Shown here: positions 29,885-38,888 of the stretch, in pieces
Numbering within the stretch: the first letter of the stretch is position 1
Layout of the letters: every line of letters starts with the position of its first letter
From: Clostridia bacterium
Lineage (GTDB): Bacteria > Bacillota > Clostridia > Acetivibrionales > DSM-2933
NCBI GenBank assembly: GCA_026418275.1
Contig: JAOABQ010000072.1
Coordinates: 102,496 to 166,495 of the forward strand
Length of the DNA stretch: 64,000 nt
Reading direction: 5' to 3'
Program-made: the position numbers and the translations under genes
Notes under the pieces: model-generated
Told to the model about the DNA's origin: nothing
What the model saw: the letters and a program-made list of their open reading frames with translations, nothing else
Databases searched by the model: none

Positions 29885-30595
29885 TTAATCCTCAACTCTT
29901 TGAATATATTTAAGATTACTCTGCCTTAGGCTTATATAAAGAACCCCACTGGTATTAAGTGCTGCATAGATGATGTCTGATATATTGTTTATACTCCGCT
30001 GTTTTAGCTCGTTAGAAAGCCATTCCCGGGTTAGGTTATTCTGTTTGAGATTTTGCTCCAATATCTGTCCGTCTTTGATGATTTCGGTGGACATTCCTTT
30101 ATACTTTGTACTCATTTTCATATCCTCCGGTGTAAGAGGCAGATACTGTGATTTCTTTAACACACTAAGCTGTCCGTGGGGCTCTAAAACTGCAAACTCA
30201 ACCTCGTTGAAATCAAATATTCCCTTTTCGCGGAGCTGCGATTCCAAATTATCCAAATGGTAACGCAGCCTTTTCAAGCTTTTCTCCAGAATTCGGCCGT
30301 TTTGTATCACGACTACAGGTTCACCTTCTGAAATCTTCCTGATGCGGATATTTTTAAGATGAATGTAGTCAAAGAAAATGGTACATATTGTAAGCAAGAG
30401 GGGCGCTATAAGTACCCACATGCCTTGAACCATCTGTACTACGTAAGAACCGGAAATTGAACCAATCGTGATGGCTACGGTAAAGTCGAAGTAAGACATT
30501 TGAGCAAGCAGCTTTCTTCCGATGCTTCTGGATAAAGTTACAAGCATAAAGAAAATTAGAAAAGATTTCCAAGTTACTAGGAAAAGTTGGTCCAA
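29885..30595 (-). CDS. DUF421 membrane protein (YetF-like)
   Basis: A 236-residue protein starting from a TTG with GGAG eight bases upstream; a longer frame to 30634 lacks a ribosome site. Three membrane helices (about residues 5-80) include RSIGRKLLAQMSYFDFTVAI, the DUF421 signature. A cytoplasmic alpha/beta domain follows, with GEPVVVIQNGRI and EVEFAVLEPHGQLSVLKKSQ, and a second DUF421-type C-terminal unit. Relatives are YetF and YrbG-type proteins of unknown function, some induced in sporulation. It stands alone on the minus strand. Confidence 0.9.
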   Translation of the reverse strand: MDQLFLVTWKSFLIFFMLVTLSRSIGRKLLAQMSYFDFTVAITIGSISGSYVVQMVQGMWVLIAPLLLTICTIFFDYIHLKNIRIRKISEGEPVVVIQNGRILEKSLKRLRYHLDNLESQLREKGIFDFNEVEFAVLEPHGQLSVLKKSQYLPLTPEDMKMSTKYKGMSTEIIKDGQILEQNLKQNNLTREWLSNELKQRSINNISDIIYAALNTSGVLYISLRQSNLKYIQRVED

Positions 30596-30747
30596 AGATA
30601 TCACTCCAAATATAAAATACACATAGTACAACAAGAATATAATACCCTGAATGACTATATTTTATTAAAAATACAGGTTTAAGAAAGGGAATTTGAATAT
30701 CGGAGTGATATTTTGTGAGCATCACGTTGGCAAATCTTAATAACACC

Positions 30748-31635
30748 CTAATCTTTTTCCAGCAAATACTTTTTAACTCCAATAAATAAGAGACCTTTGC
30801 AGCATTTTTCAATAGGTTCAAGGGGAATATTCTGCATTCTTTTCTCGACTCCGTCTATATCATACCCGTCTTTTAAAACGAACTTATCCCCCTTTTTTAA
30901 ATAAATTGATCTATGAGGGCAGCCATAAATACAGCGAAAGCATCCAATACAGAGATCACCGAATGCTGGGGTACCGGCCTCCATCTTTAAATTTTCTCGT
31001 GGACAGTTTTTAACACACCAGCCACAGGCTGTACAACTGTCTTTAACTGAAAGTGATTTAGCAAATTTCTTTGTCTTCCTTTCATTATGCATAAGACTAA
31101 AAAAGTAAGTACTGATATGAAGTCTGGTCCTTCGTTTTTTTCCGTTCAATATATCATTAACAATTTTATTTACTTTTTCGGGAATACATTTTAAAAGGTG
31201 CATGGCAACATGATCGTTAACCGGGGTAAAAATGTTTGAAGGCATAACCATCATTCTTTCGTAAACAACGTTATATTTTTTCTTTTCAAATGCTTTAATA
31301 ACATTGACTCTGCAAGATGTATTCGGCCATACCTCTCCACCGCCAGACACAGATATTACGACAGCTGGTATATTTAATGAGATTGGCAAACTGTTAATCC
31401 ATTCATGTACTAAAATTGGAGCTTCGGTGGCATAAACAGGATATAATAATAGGATTAAATTCATTTCTTCCAATAAGTTTTTATTCATTTCCTTAAATAA
31501 TTCATATTCAGCTTTTTCCAATGAATACTTTGTTACAGCATAATTCTTCTGTATAAACGAATCTTCGAATGTATCTGCGATTCTCTTTGTCCCACCAGTA
31601 CCCGAAAAATAAACTAATAAAACCCTGTTACCCAT
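30748..31635 (-). CDS. EFR1-type flavodoxin/ferredoxin fusion protein
   Basis: A protein of 295 residues. AGGAG precedes an ATG at 31635; a GTG three codons upstream is an alternative. Residues 1-150 form a flavodoxin-like fold with YFSGTGGTKRIA (FMN phosphate loop). The C-terminal half holds two [4Fe-4S] motifs, CTACGWCVKNCP and CIGCFRCIYGCP. EFR1 proteins are putative anaerobic electron carriers or reductases; substrates are unknown. A strong promoter with a 13-bp palindromic operator lies 140-190 bp upstream, so expression is probably under repressor control. Confidence 0.9.
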   Translation of the reverse strand: MGNRVLLVYFSGTGGTKRIADTFEDSFIQKNYAVTKYSLEKAEYELFKEMNKNLLEEMNLILLLYPVYATEAPILVHEWINSLPISLNIPAVVISVSGGGEVWPNTSCRVNVIKAFEKKKYNVVYERMMVMPSNIFTPVNDHVAMHLLKCIPEKVNKIVNDILNGKKRRTRLHISTYFFSLMHNERKTKKFAKSLSVKDSCTACGWCVKNCPRENLKMEAGTPAFGDLCIGCFRCIYGCPHRSIYLKKGDKFVLKDGYDIDGVEKRMQNIPLEPIEKCCKGLLFIGVKKYLLEKD

Positions 31636-31777
31636 TTTTCTCACTCCTTAAAGATTATCTCAATGGCTAGGTGCTGCCACAATCTTAACTTTAAATGTGT
31701 GCCTTAAGACAAATCTTTTGATGGCATACTGTATTTTCTACATTATTTTGAGGCGTTCTGAGCCATAAACATTCCAA

Positions 31778-31826
31778 ACCGACCGTCGGTATTTTAATTA
31801 TACTCTATATTGGATTATAATGTCAA
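31778..31826 (-). promoter_or_regulatory. Promoter and palindromic operator of the EFR1-type gene
   Basis: On the minus strand TTGACA (31826-31821) and TATAAT (31802-31797) are 18 bp apart. Just downstream, ACCGACGGTCGGT (31790-31778) is a perfect dyad with six-base arms, placed where a bound protein would block transcription. The dyad looks like a TetR-type operator. The rest of the 31636-31967 gap shows nothing else. Confidence 0.72.
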
Positions 31827-31967
31827 TCAGTATAATTTATAGTTATTCCTTTGTTTTTAGAGACTCATAAAAAATTGTGTTGTTCATTTATAATAGGGTT
31901 CTTTAGAAATCCTACAGGTTTTTATTAATTTATGCATAGGTCATAGTATAATTGTGACTTTAGCATA

Positions 31968-31996
31968 TTGACTTATACACTGATTTGTATTAAAAT
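31968..31996 (+). promoter_or_regulatory. Promoter of the 32068 gene
   Basis: TTGACT (31968-31973) and TAAAAT (31991-31996) are 17 bp apart, 71 bp before the start codon. Confidence 0.6.
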
Positions 31997-32067
31997 ATTT
32001 CATACTTTACAAATATTAACATTCAATATAAATAAAATTTTATTCATATTATAATGAGGTGTTACGT

Positions 32068-32301
32068 ATGAAAAAAAATATGGTATGCAAGTTTGTTTTT
32101 TTGGATGGGAAAAGCTTTATTGTAGAATTAATGGTGGATAATATGAAGACTTTTAAAGAAATGATGGATTCGGCGAAGGACAGGAAGGTAAAAAGTATGG
32201 CTGATGTTATAAGCGTTGTCAATACTTTTAAAATAGATTACAGATTCATTCATGATATAAAAAAAGAAGAGAAAGTGATTGATTTTGTAGTAAATCTATA
32301 A
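32068..32301 (+). CDS. Hypothetical small protein
   Basis: A 77-residue protein; the ATG preceded by ATGAGGTG is preferred over an upstream in-frame codon. It has a short beta-rich start (KFVFLDGKSFIVELMV) and a helix-strand end, with many Lys residues and no membrane segment. It has its own promoter. No family is recognised. Confidence 0.6.
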   Translation: MKKNMVCKFVFLDGKSFIVELMVDNMKTFKEMMDSAKDRKVKSMADVISVVNTFKIDYRFIHDIKKEEKVIDFVVNL

Positions 32302-32386
32302 ATAAAAGCAAAAAACAATAATATTTTTATGCGAAATTTTGCATCGGATACAATTATCCTATTTGCACTTTTTGCCTTGTATCCTA

Positions 32387-32487
32387 GTGCTTTTTAACAC
32401 AACAGGTTTTAGGTTTCAAAGTGTTAAAAATGCACTTCCTCTGTTTGTGCCTCGCATACCCTAGAAAAGAATTACGTTACGAGGCAC
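32387..32487. repeat. Two consecutive hairpins in a gene-free gap
   Basis: GTGCTTTTTAACAC (32387-32400) pairs with GTGTTAAAAATGCAC (32421-32435) with one bulge. A second stem, GTGCCTCG/CGAGGCAC (32447-32454 and 32480-32487), follows 11 bases later. They fill the 32302-32602 gap. Confidence 0.5.
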
Positions 32488-32602
32488 TAGTTTAAAAGCA
32501 TAATGCTTTATCTCTCTCCAATATAAGTATTCTTTTTATCTTTTTCATTAAAAGTAGTAAAGTACTGAAAAAATGGAATAATACTTATGAGGAGGTCTAT
32601 TT

Positions 32603-33070
32603 ATGATGAGTATATTTTGGTCGGTTATTCTATGGGGGGCGGTTTTGATATGGATACCTTTTGATAGGATAAAGCGGCTTTGGAAGGTCATGATTATTTC
32701 GCCCATATGGTTGTTTATTGTGGATTTTACTTTCGTTAGCCTTGGATATTACCGCTTTCCAAAAGCAACAGCCGTGATAGGGGGCATTCCTTTGTTTTAC
32801 CTTGTTGGCGGTTCTGCTGCAGGGATAATTTTAATGAACCGGTTTCCCAAAAAAAATCACTATAGAGCGGTATATATTATTGGGTTTAGCATTTTATTTA
32901 TGATTGCAGAACAATTTTTTATTTTCTTTCATGAGTTTGAACATATAAAATGGAATGGAATATTCGGATTAACACAAAATATTGCCGGGCTTTCCATACT
33001 GGCCATACTAAGCTTAGGCATTGTAGGCGAAAAAGGAATATATGAAGAACAGGATACGGCTAGATCCTAA
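32603..33070 (+). CDS. CBO0543-like membrane protein
   Basis: A 155-residue integral membrane protein with about five hydrophobic helices and AGGAGG before the ATG. GYYRFPKATAVIGGIPLFYL and the His/Glu-rich FHEFEHIKWN loop resemble the CBO0543 family of clostridial and bacillar membrane proteins. The family has no known function. It is monocistronic, with a terminator about 110 bp downstream. Confidence 0.65.
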   Translation: MMSIFWSVILWGAVLIWIPFDRIKRLWKVMIISPIWLFIVDFTFVSLGYYRFPKATAVIGGIPLFYLVGGSAAGIILMNRFPKKNHYRAVYIIGFSILFMIAEQFFIFFHEFEHIKWNGIFGLTQNIAGLSILAILSLGIVGEKGIYEEQDTARS

Positions 33071-33180
33071 TCTCCATGCATCTGAAGGCATATTCTGCAA
33101 ATTAAATGAATAGGATAAGTGTTTTCAAAGAGATGTATAATCACAATGAGTATTTTACCCATCAACTTAAACAGGCCTAA

Positions 33181-33210
33181 AAAAACCCACCAAAGAAAGT
33201 GGGTTTATAT
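33181..33210 (+). terminator. Rho-independent terminator
   Basis: AAACCCAC and GTGGGTTT form a perfect 8-bp stem around CAAAGAAA, followed by an A/T-rich run. It ends the CBO0543-like transcript. The remaining bases to 33384 are A/T-rich with no gene. Confidence 0.75.
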
Positions 33211-33384
33211 TTTATATTCAGTTCGAAAAACGATAAATAATTCTTGAAAAACCATATGCATTATCATATAATATAAAAATGAGCATAAAAAACCAATATA
33301 AACAAATTATTACTTATAATAATTATATCAATATGGGCTATAGAATGTCAATATTTTTTTATAAGATTATTGGAGTGTGGTTCT

Positions 33385-35637
33385 ATGAGCGAATACCATC
33401 AAGATATGTTGGATGAGCAGGTATACCTAAATAAGACATTGGAGTTCATAAAAAGTGAATTGAAAAGAGTGGGAGAATTACTGGAAAGCAGAAAAAATAG
33501 CTTGAAAGAATCAAGAAAACAAATGTGGGAGGACTGTGTCCATTCTACAACGGATTTTACCAAGCTTACTGAAGTTAACCAATATCTTTCACAAGTATCT
33601 ATTCAAACTTCAACTTATGTAAATACAACAAAACAAATGGAGAAGTTTGAAAAAATGTTGGGATCGCCCTATTTCGGCAGGTTTGATTTTGTTGAATCCG
33701 GTTTTCATGAAAAAGAAAAAATCTATATCGGGCTGTATAATTTAATGGATTCAAATACCCACGATATATATGTATATGATTGGCGTGCTCCAATTTCCAG
33801 TATTTTCTACCAATACGAAATGGGAAAAGTGGAGTATAAAGCTCCTTACGGACGGGTTTCGGGGGAGGTACAGCTAAAAAGGCAGTATAAGATACAAAAT
33901 TCAGAGCTTAAGTACTTTTTTGATTGCAATGTTAAAATTGACGATGAAATGCTGCAGGAAGTGCTGCGCAAGAATTCTTCCGCAAAAATGAAAAATATTG
34001 TAGAAACCATTCAAAGAGAGCAGGATACCATTATAAGGGATATGGACCATGAACTATTAATCGTTCAAGGGGTAGCCGGAGGAGGAAAGACTTCCATTGC
34101 TCTTCACCGGATCGCATATCTATTGTATCATGGCTTGAATGAACATTTAAGTCATCAAAACATAGTGATTATTTCACCCAATGTTGTTTTTAGCAAATAT
34201 ATAGCCAGTGTCTTACCCGAACTTGGAGAGGAAAATGTAAACCAAATTGTCTTTGAGAGTTTTGCGGCACAGACTTTAAAAGGAAAAGGCAAGGTACAGA
34301 CAAGGAACCAGCAAATTGAAGGTTTAATGTTTTTAAAAAATGAAGAGCAGCGGCGAATGGCGGAAAAAAGTATTGAATTTAAAGGCTCCACCGTATTCAG
34401 TGTAATACTGGACCGGCTTGTAGTTTACTTTGAACAGGATATAATTCAGTTTGAGGATATCCATTATGATGGAATGCTCATAGAAACAGGGAAAAACTTA
34501 CGAGATTTTTTCCTTGATAATAAAATTGATATGCCGGTTGCTAAAAGATTAAAAAGAATAGAAAATATGATACTGGATAAAATACGTCCTTTTCAAAAGC
34601 AAAGATTGAAAAAAATAGAAGAAATGGTTCAAGAGATGGATGGACATGAATTCGACATAAAGCCCTATAGCAGGCTGCTTTCAATGAAAGAGTCCAAGGA
34701 TTTCTTATATCGTCTTAAGAGGGTAACTGAAATTGATTATTATCGTTTATATGAATTACTTTATAACGAGGAGGGGCTATTTTTAAAGCTTGCCCATGAT
34801 TTGCCATTGCCCGAAAATGTTGAAGAAATGATTTCATACACCTGGGAAAGACTTAAAAAAGGAAATATCGACTACGAAGATTGTGCGCCTCTTCTTTATC
34901 TTAAGTTAAAGCTGGAGGGAAATGAGTACTTTTCAGATGTTAAACAGGTGGTTGTGGATGAAGCGCAAGACTATACACCCCTTCATTACATGATCTTTAA
35001 CCGGTTATTTAAAGATGCGAATTTTACGGTGTTGGGAGATATTAACCAATCCATGGAAAACAGCCCGGATACCATGTTGTATGATAAAGTAATGGGAATC
35101 TTAAATAAGAGAAGCTCCATCAAATTGTCAATGAATCAGAGTTATAGATCGACCTATGAAATTACCCAATTTACACAAAGTCTCTTAAAAGGATATCAAG
35201 ATCTTATTCACTTTGAAAGACATGGAGATAAGCCTGAGATAACCCGCCGTGAAACTGTGGAGGAGTTATCCAAAACAATGATTCAAAAGATTCAATATTA
35301 TTTTGACCAAGGTTATGAATCCATTGCGATTATTTGTAAAACGGCCTTTGGGGCAGAACGGCTTTATAAGATGTTAATCGGGATGAATAAGAATGTTAAG
35401 CTGATTAGAACTGGAGAAGAGGAGATCGAAAAAGGCGTTTTGATTGTTCCTTCCTATATGGCCAAGGGGCTGGAATTTGATGTGGTGATTGTATTCGATG
35501 TGTCATCTCGGAATTACATCAATGAATTGGACCGGAGATTATTATATATTGCTTGTACCAGGGCTCTGCACAGGCTGGAAATATGCCATACCGGAGAACT
35601 AAGCCCTTTGATTCAACCGGGGCTGACGGAAACTTAA
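33385..35637 (+). CDS. HelD-like UvrD-family helicase (RNA polymerase recycling type)
   Basis: A 750-residue protein starting at the ATG preceded by GGAG; an earlier TTG is less likely. The N-terminal coiled coil (about residues 1-70) and the FVESGFHEKEKIYIGLYNLM and IYVYDWRAPISSIFY blocks are typical of HelD. The 1A domain has GVAGGGKTSIALHR (Walker A, near residue 230). The long helical insertion near 320-460 is where HelD proteins differ from UvrD. VVVDEAQDYTPLH is Walker B, and MNQSYRST and AKGLEFDVVIVFD are later helicase motifs. HelD frees stalled RNA polymerase from nucleic acid using ATP. Confidence 0.92.
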   Translation: MSEYHQDMLDEQVYLNKTLEFIKSELKRVGELLESRKNSLKESRKQMWEDCVHSTTDFTKLTEVNQYLSQVSIQTSTYVNTTKQMEKFEKMLGSPYFGRFDFVESGFHEKEKIYIGLYNLMDSNTHDIYVYDWRAPISSIFYQYEMGKVEYKAPYGRVSGEVQLKRQYKIQNSELKYFFDCNVKIDDEMLQEVLRKNSSAKMKNIVETIQREQDTIIRDMDHELLIVQGVAGGGKTSIALHRIAYLLYHGLNEHLSHQNIVIISPNVVFSKYIASVLPELGEENVNQIVFESFAAQTLKGKGKVQTRNQQIEGLMFLKNEEQRRMAEKSIEFKGSTVFSVILDRLVVYFEQDIIQFEDIHYDGMLIETGKNLRDFFLDNKIDMPVAKRLKRIENMILDKIRPFQKQRLKKIEEMVQEMDGHEFDIKPYSRLLSMKESKDFLYRLKRVTEIDYYRLYELLYNEEGLFLKLAHDLPLPENVEEMISYTWERLKKGNIDYEDCAPLLYLKLKLEGNEYFSDVKQVVVDEAQDYTPLHYMIFNRLFKDANFTVLGDINQSMENSPDTMLYDKVMGILNKRSSIKLSMNQSYRSTYEITQFTQSLLKGYQDLIHFERHGDKPEITRRETVEELSKTMIQKIQYYFDQGYESIAIICKTAFGAERLYKMLIGMNKNVKLIRTGEEEIEKGVLIVPSYMAKGLEFDVVIVFDVSSRNYINELDRRLLYIACTRALHRLEICHTGELSPLIQPGLTET

Positions 35638-35709
35638 GGGAAAGGTCATAGAAGAAGAAGTGTACTTCACGGTGCTTGAGATAAGAAATCGGGAGTTGAG
35701 AATGAATTG

Positions 35710-35755
35710 AAAAAAGGCAAACTGATTTTTTGAATTGGATCAGTTTGCCTTTTTA
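35710..35755. terminator. Strong bidirectional terminator
   Basis: AAAAAGGCAAACTGAT pairs perfectly over 16 bp with ATCAGTTTGCCTTTTT. It separates the convergent helD-like gene and the minus-strand membrane gene. Confidence 0.88.
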
Positions 35756-35789
35756 TACCGGAATGTTAATAATCAAGATTCAATATGAT

Positions 35790-36173
35790 TTAAATGTTTG
35801 GCTGGGTACTTTTTTTAAACACCAGATAACCTATTCCCCCAAATACCAAACCGGTAATCAGTGAGTCATAGGATAAAAAGTTGTATTTAAAAATATTAAG
35901 AATGATGTGATAAGCCTGAATCCCAGCATAACCGAAAAAACCGTAATAAAGAAACTTTTGATTGAATTTGGCATAGGTTAGCAGTAGGCCGAGTAAGAAG
36001 CTGTAATATGCGAGTGAGGTAAGTAAACTCCCCACGAAGGCAAATTGATTTAAAAGCAGTATTCCCAGACCACCAAAGAGAAATGCCGTGTCCAAGGGTA
36101 AAAGCGTTCTCATAATTGGATGGTTGTTGAAAAAGTATCCCAGTTCGTTGCTGATATTTCTATATGTGTTCAT
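35790..36173 (-). CDS. Small polytopic membrane protein
   Basis: A 127-residue protein starting at the ATG with GGGGCG upstream. It has about four hydrophobic helices in tandem, with small loops and a basic C-terminus. No conserved polar motif is visible. No family is recognised with certainty. Confidence 0.65.
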   Translation of the reverse strand: MNTYRNISNELGYFFNNHPIMRTLLPLDTAFLFGGLGILLLNQFAFVGSLLTSLAYYSFLLGLLLTYAKFNQKFLYYGFFGYAGIQAYHIILNIFKYNFLSYDSLITGLVFGGIGYLVFKKSTQPNI

Positions 36174-36254
36174 TATGACGCCCCTTTCATTTATCGTAAT
36201 ACTATTATAATACAAAGGAATTGGAATTTAAAGCAAATATCCATAGAGATTACA

Positions 36255-36350
36255 GATAATGAAGTGTATGCATGGTAGCATACAAGGCTGAAATACCTGA
36301 CTTACTTAGGTCTTTCAGAGATCTAAGTTTTACTTTTTCATTTCATAATC
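36255..36350 (+). repeat. 96-bp palindromic repeat, copy C (diverged)
   Basis: Same architecture as the element at 11249: ends GATAATGAAG and TTTCATAATC are inverted, and the centre is GAAATACCTGACTTACTTAG followed by GT. It has clearly diverged from the two near-identical copies. The surrounding 36174-36483 gap holds nothing else recognisable. Confidence 0.65.
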
Positions 36351-36483
36351 TTTTTGGAATATGCATGCTAAAATCCAATTGCTTGAAAAGGGCATGGATT
36401 ATAATTCAAAACCTATGAATTTACTGAGAGTTCCTTGCAGGGGAAGCTTAATAATAATATGTTGAATCTATACGGGAGAGGTT

Positions 36484-36693
36484 TTACATATCGTTTGCAA
36501 TTTCAAAATTATAGGGGATATTTTCATAAAAAATTTCGTTAAAAACCTTACTGGCACTTTTATCTACGTTTACCAGGATTGATTCTTTTAAAACAGCCAT
36601 AACTTCACCATATCCAATAAATTTGTTATTCTTTGTTAATGCAATAAGATCTCCTTCGGTGAGGTTTTTTGATTTCGGAAATGTTATAATCAT
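36484..36693 (-). CDS. Hypothetical small protein
   Basis: A 69-residue protein with AGGAG nine bases before the ATG. Its pattern of beta strands (LTEGDLIALTKNNKFIGYGE) suggests a small SH3-like or SPOA-like barrel. The family is not recognised. It is monocistronic. Confidence 0.6.
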   Translation of the reverse strand: MIITFPKSKNLTEGDLIALTKNNKFIGYGEVMAVLKESILVNVDKSASKVFNEIFYENIPYNFEIANDM

Positions 36694-36946
36694 GGTTTAT
36701 CACTCCTAAATATATCTATATAATTATAGTATAGAGATACAAATAAAAACTTTACTTTTATAAAAGAATTTTGGGTGTCATTACTTGTATCAACATAATG
36801 ATGATAGATATTTATTTTTGTAGGTTATACGATAAGCACCAAACCGTAGGTTAGATTTACCGTATTCTATAAGATTTATTCTTCCCTGAAATGGTTACAA
36901 ATATAAATCTGTAAAATAACAAATTCTGGAGATTTGTTATGGCAAA

Positions 36947-36983
36947 AAAAATTGCCCGGCTATGGTTGGCCAAGGCAATTTTT
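36947..36983. terminator. Hairpin with A/T flanks
   Basis: AAAAATTGCC pairs perfectly with GGCAATTTTT, with partial inner pairing. It lies in the gene-free 36694-37270 stretch, which otherwise shows only A/T-rich sequence. Confidence 0.5.
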
Positions 36984-37270
36984 AGGGGGTCAATATTATT
37001 TTGTGAGATCATGTATAGTATGATCCTAAAACAAGGGTATTATACATGTAATTTAAAAAAATGTAGCAGAATCTTATAAAACCTCATAACATATATCATA
37101 AGCAGTGAATAAAGAAAAAACGGTTTTGAAAACTTCAACCATAATCTACGAATAATATTTTTAAGGTATATTTTTTAAAACCTTGTAATAAGATTAAAGT
37201 GTGAGGAATCTTACAGTAAAGTTCTATGTTGAATCGGATATGGAATGGATCATGATTAGCCCCATATGTA

Positions 37271-37298
37271 TAAAAAACCCCACCGCGAGGGAGGGGCC
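37271..37298 (-). terminator. Terminator of the 37311-37547 gene
   Basis: On the minus strand CCCCTCCC and GGTGGGG pair around TCGC and are followed by a run of T. It lies 13 bp past the stop codon. Confidence 0.78.
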
Positions 37299-37310
37299 TT
37301 GTGCAGAAAA

Positions 37311-37547
37311 TTATTTAGAGTGAGAAGATTTTTTGCCGGCATACCGTTTGGGTTTGGTGTGGGAGATATTCTTGCGTTTTCTCTTGGGATTGACCAACAG
37401 CATAATGATAATGATGAGTACAATAATCACCGTAAGTAAAATGATTTCCTTTACTGTCGGTTGTAAGGCTAAGTATTTACTTAAGAGTAAACTGCCCGCC
37501 AAGCTAAATAGCAGCATGATAAAACGTAGGAGAAATTCATGTTCCAT
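37311..37547 (-). CDS. Small membrane protein with a basic tail
   Basis: A 78-residue protein starting at the ATG after AAAGGTGG. It has two hydrophobic helices (about residues 5-25 and 30-52) and then a very basic C-terminus (NPKRKRKNISHTKPKRYAGK). The tail may contact phospholipid or nucleic acid. The family is not recognised. Confidence 0.6.
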   Translation of the reverse strand: MEHEFLLRFIMLLFSLAGSLLLSKYLALQPTVKEIILLTVIIVLIIIIMLLVNPKRKRKNISHTKPKRYAGKKSSHSK

Positions 37548-37800
37548 ATCAAAGCCACCTTTCTTCAGAAGTTGTCCATACTTATTTGCATTAAAATAGT
37601 ACCATTCCACAAATCAAATTGCTGGGAGAAGTCTTTTGAGACAGGGGTTGCGTACTTTTAAAGCAAATGAGTATTAGCGTGGATCTGAGTTTTTGACACG
37701 TTTAACGTCACCGCCTTATAAAATTAGTTCCAATATATATATATTACTTATGTAAAAGATTTATGCCATATAAAGCTGTTTTGAACCATAAAATCTTATA

Positions 37801-37894
37801 GATAACGAACTGTAAAAGTAAAAATTCGATTTCTGACACCTAAGTAAACCAGGTATTTCATCTCTCGAATTTTACTATGTTTACACTCGTTATC
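37801..37894 (-). repeat. 94-bp palindromic repeat, copy B
   Basis: The reverse complement of this element equals copy A (11249-11342) apart from two single-base indels. It is therefore a recent copy in opposite orientation. It begins GATAACGAACTGTAAAAGTA and ends ACTCGTTATC. It is flanked on the left by TATA. Confidence 0.82.
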
Positions 37895-37910
37895 TGTAGT
37901 ATGTAAAAAC

Positions 37911-37949
37911 GAAAACAACCTTGAGAAATTCTTTGCTCAGGTTGTTTTT
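37911..37949 (+). terminator. Hairpin terminator without an upstream gene
   Basis: AAAACAACCTTGAG pairs with CTCAGGTTGTTTTT (one bulge) and ends in T. No plus-strand gene precedes it. It may be the 3' end of a small RNA or may protect the minus-strand side. Confidence 0.5.
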
Positions 37950-38078
37950 ATTATAGGAGGGCTTAAGACTTGCAAGATTTTTTATTCTTAATCTTAAGTT
38001 AACTTGAGAAATGACACTCAATATTCCATTGATAAACAGCTCCGATAGAGGCTTTTTAAGAGATGATTTAACAAACCT

Positions 38079-38528
38079 TTAATGTATATTTATATCCTTA
38101 TAAAAAACATAGTTTTGGTTCTGGTTGTTATCCCAATTATTGGCGCTATCCTTGAATGCAACATTAATATTACCCTGGGCTTTCCTAAAGGTTAAAACCT
38201 CAAAGCTTTGCTGGGCTGTTTTATTCATTAACAAAGTTTCTACGTTTTCCCAATGATTAGGTTCCCCGTATCCGATAACGGCATAAACTTGGTCAGCCCC
38301 GTTTTTTGCTAATTGACCTGTATATGTGAGCTTTATCATATTTTGAATATCATATAACTGGACTCCATTTGTGGAGCAGATATAAGCATTTGACCTTTCA
38401 GTATCATCAAAAAAGTCCAGTGAATATTCCGAAATTGTATTATTTTCTTCAGATGTAGATGACTGAATGCTGCAATTTGTTTTTCCTCCTGTTTGGTTAT
38501 TTTTGGATATCGATTTGAAAAATTCCAT
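38079..38528 (-). CDS. Solitary carbohydrate-binding-like protein (CBM25-like)
   Basis: A 149-residue protein starting at the ATG after GGAGGT. The first ~60 residues are polar and look disordered. Residues ~65-149 form a beta sandwich with IKLTYTGQLAKNGADQVYAV, GYGEPNHWENVETLLM and FKDSANNWDNNQNQNYVFY. This closely follows the layout of starch-binding CBM25 modules, including the W and NNWDNN features. There is no signal peptide and no catalytic domain, so it is not an ordinary secreted amylase. It lies divergent from the injection-system operon. Confidence 0.6.
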   Translation of the reverse strand: MEFFKSISKNNQTGGKTNCSIQSSTSEENNTISEYSLDFFDDTERSNAYICSTNGVQLYDIQNMIKLTYTGQLAKNGADQVYAVIGYGEPNHWENVETLLMNKTAQQSFEVLTFRKAQGNINVAFKDSANNWDNNQNQNYVFYKDINIH

Positions 38529-38697
38529 TTCAATTACCTCCGCAAAGATCATTATTGTATATAGAGTTTGTTAGAAAGAGAAAAAATATCAAAACTTTAG
38601 AATTTATTGTGTGGGGTGCTTTGGGGCGAAATATAAATACGAAGAGTGAAGCAGTAATAAAAAGTGCATGGATAAATATTTAGTTGTGTTCAAATGA

Positions 38698-38726
38698 TTG
38701 ACATGGTAACCTGCGGATGATACAAT
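38698..38726 (+). promoter_or_regulatory. Sigma-A-type promoter of the contractile injection system operon
   Basis: TTGACA (38698-38703) and TACAAT (38721-38726) are exactly 17 bp apart. The ATPase start codon lies 162 bp downstream, leaving a leader of about 155 bases with a small CCCC/GGGG hairpin near 38799-38816. No other strong promoter is evident up to 58 kb. Confidence 0.75.
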
Positions 38727-38888
38727 TTATGTTAATTAATGGAACGTAGGTCATATACAGCGCAAAAATTCTGCACCATTCTACTCTCTTTAATTATCCC
38801 CAAACGCAAGGGGTGTCTTTTGGCACAAAGTAGGATTTTTAGTGCGGTATATATGGATATACACCATTACATGGGATTAAGGTGAGCT

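Noticed and set aside
38799..38816. Attenuator hairpin in the eCIS leader
   Set aside because: Only four G-C pairs with an 8-base loop, too weak to support.
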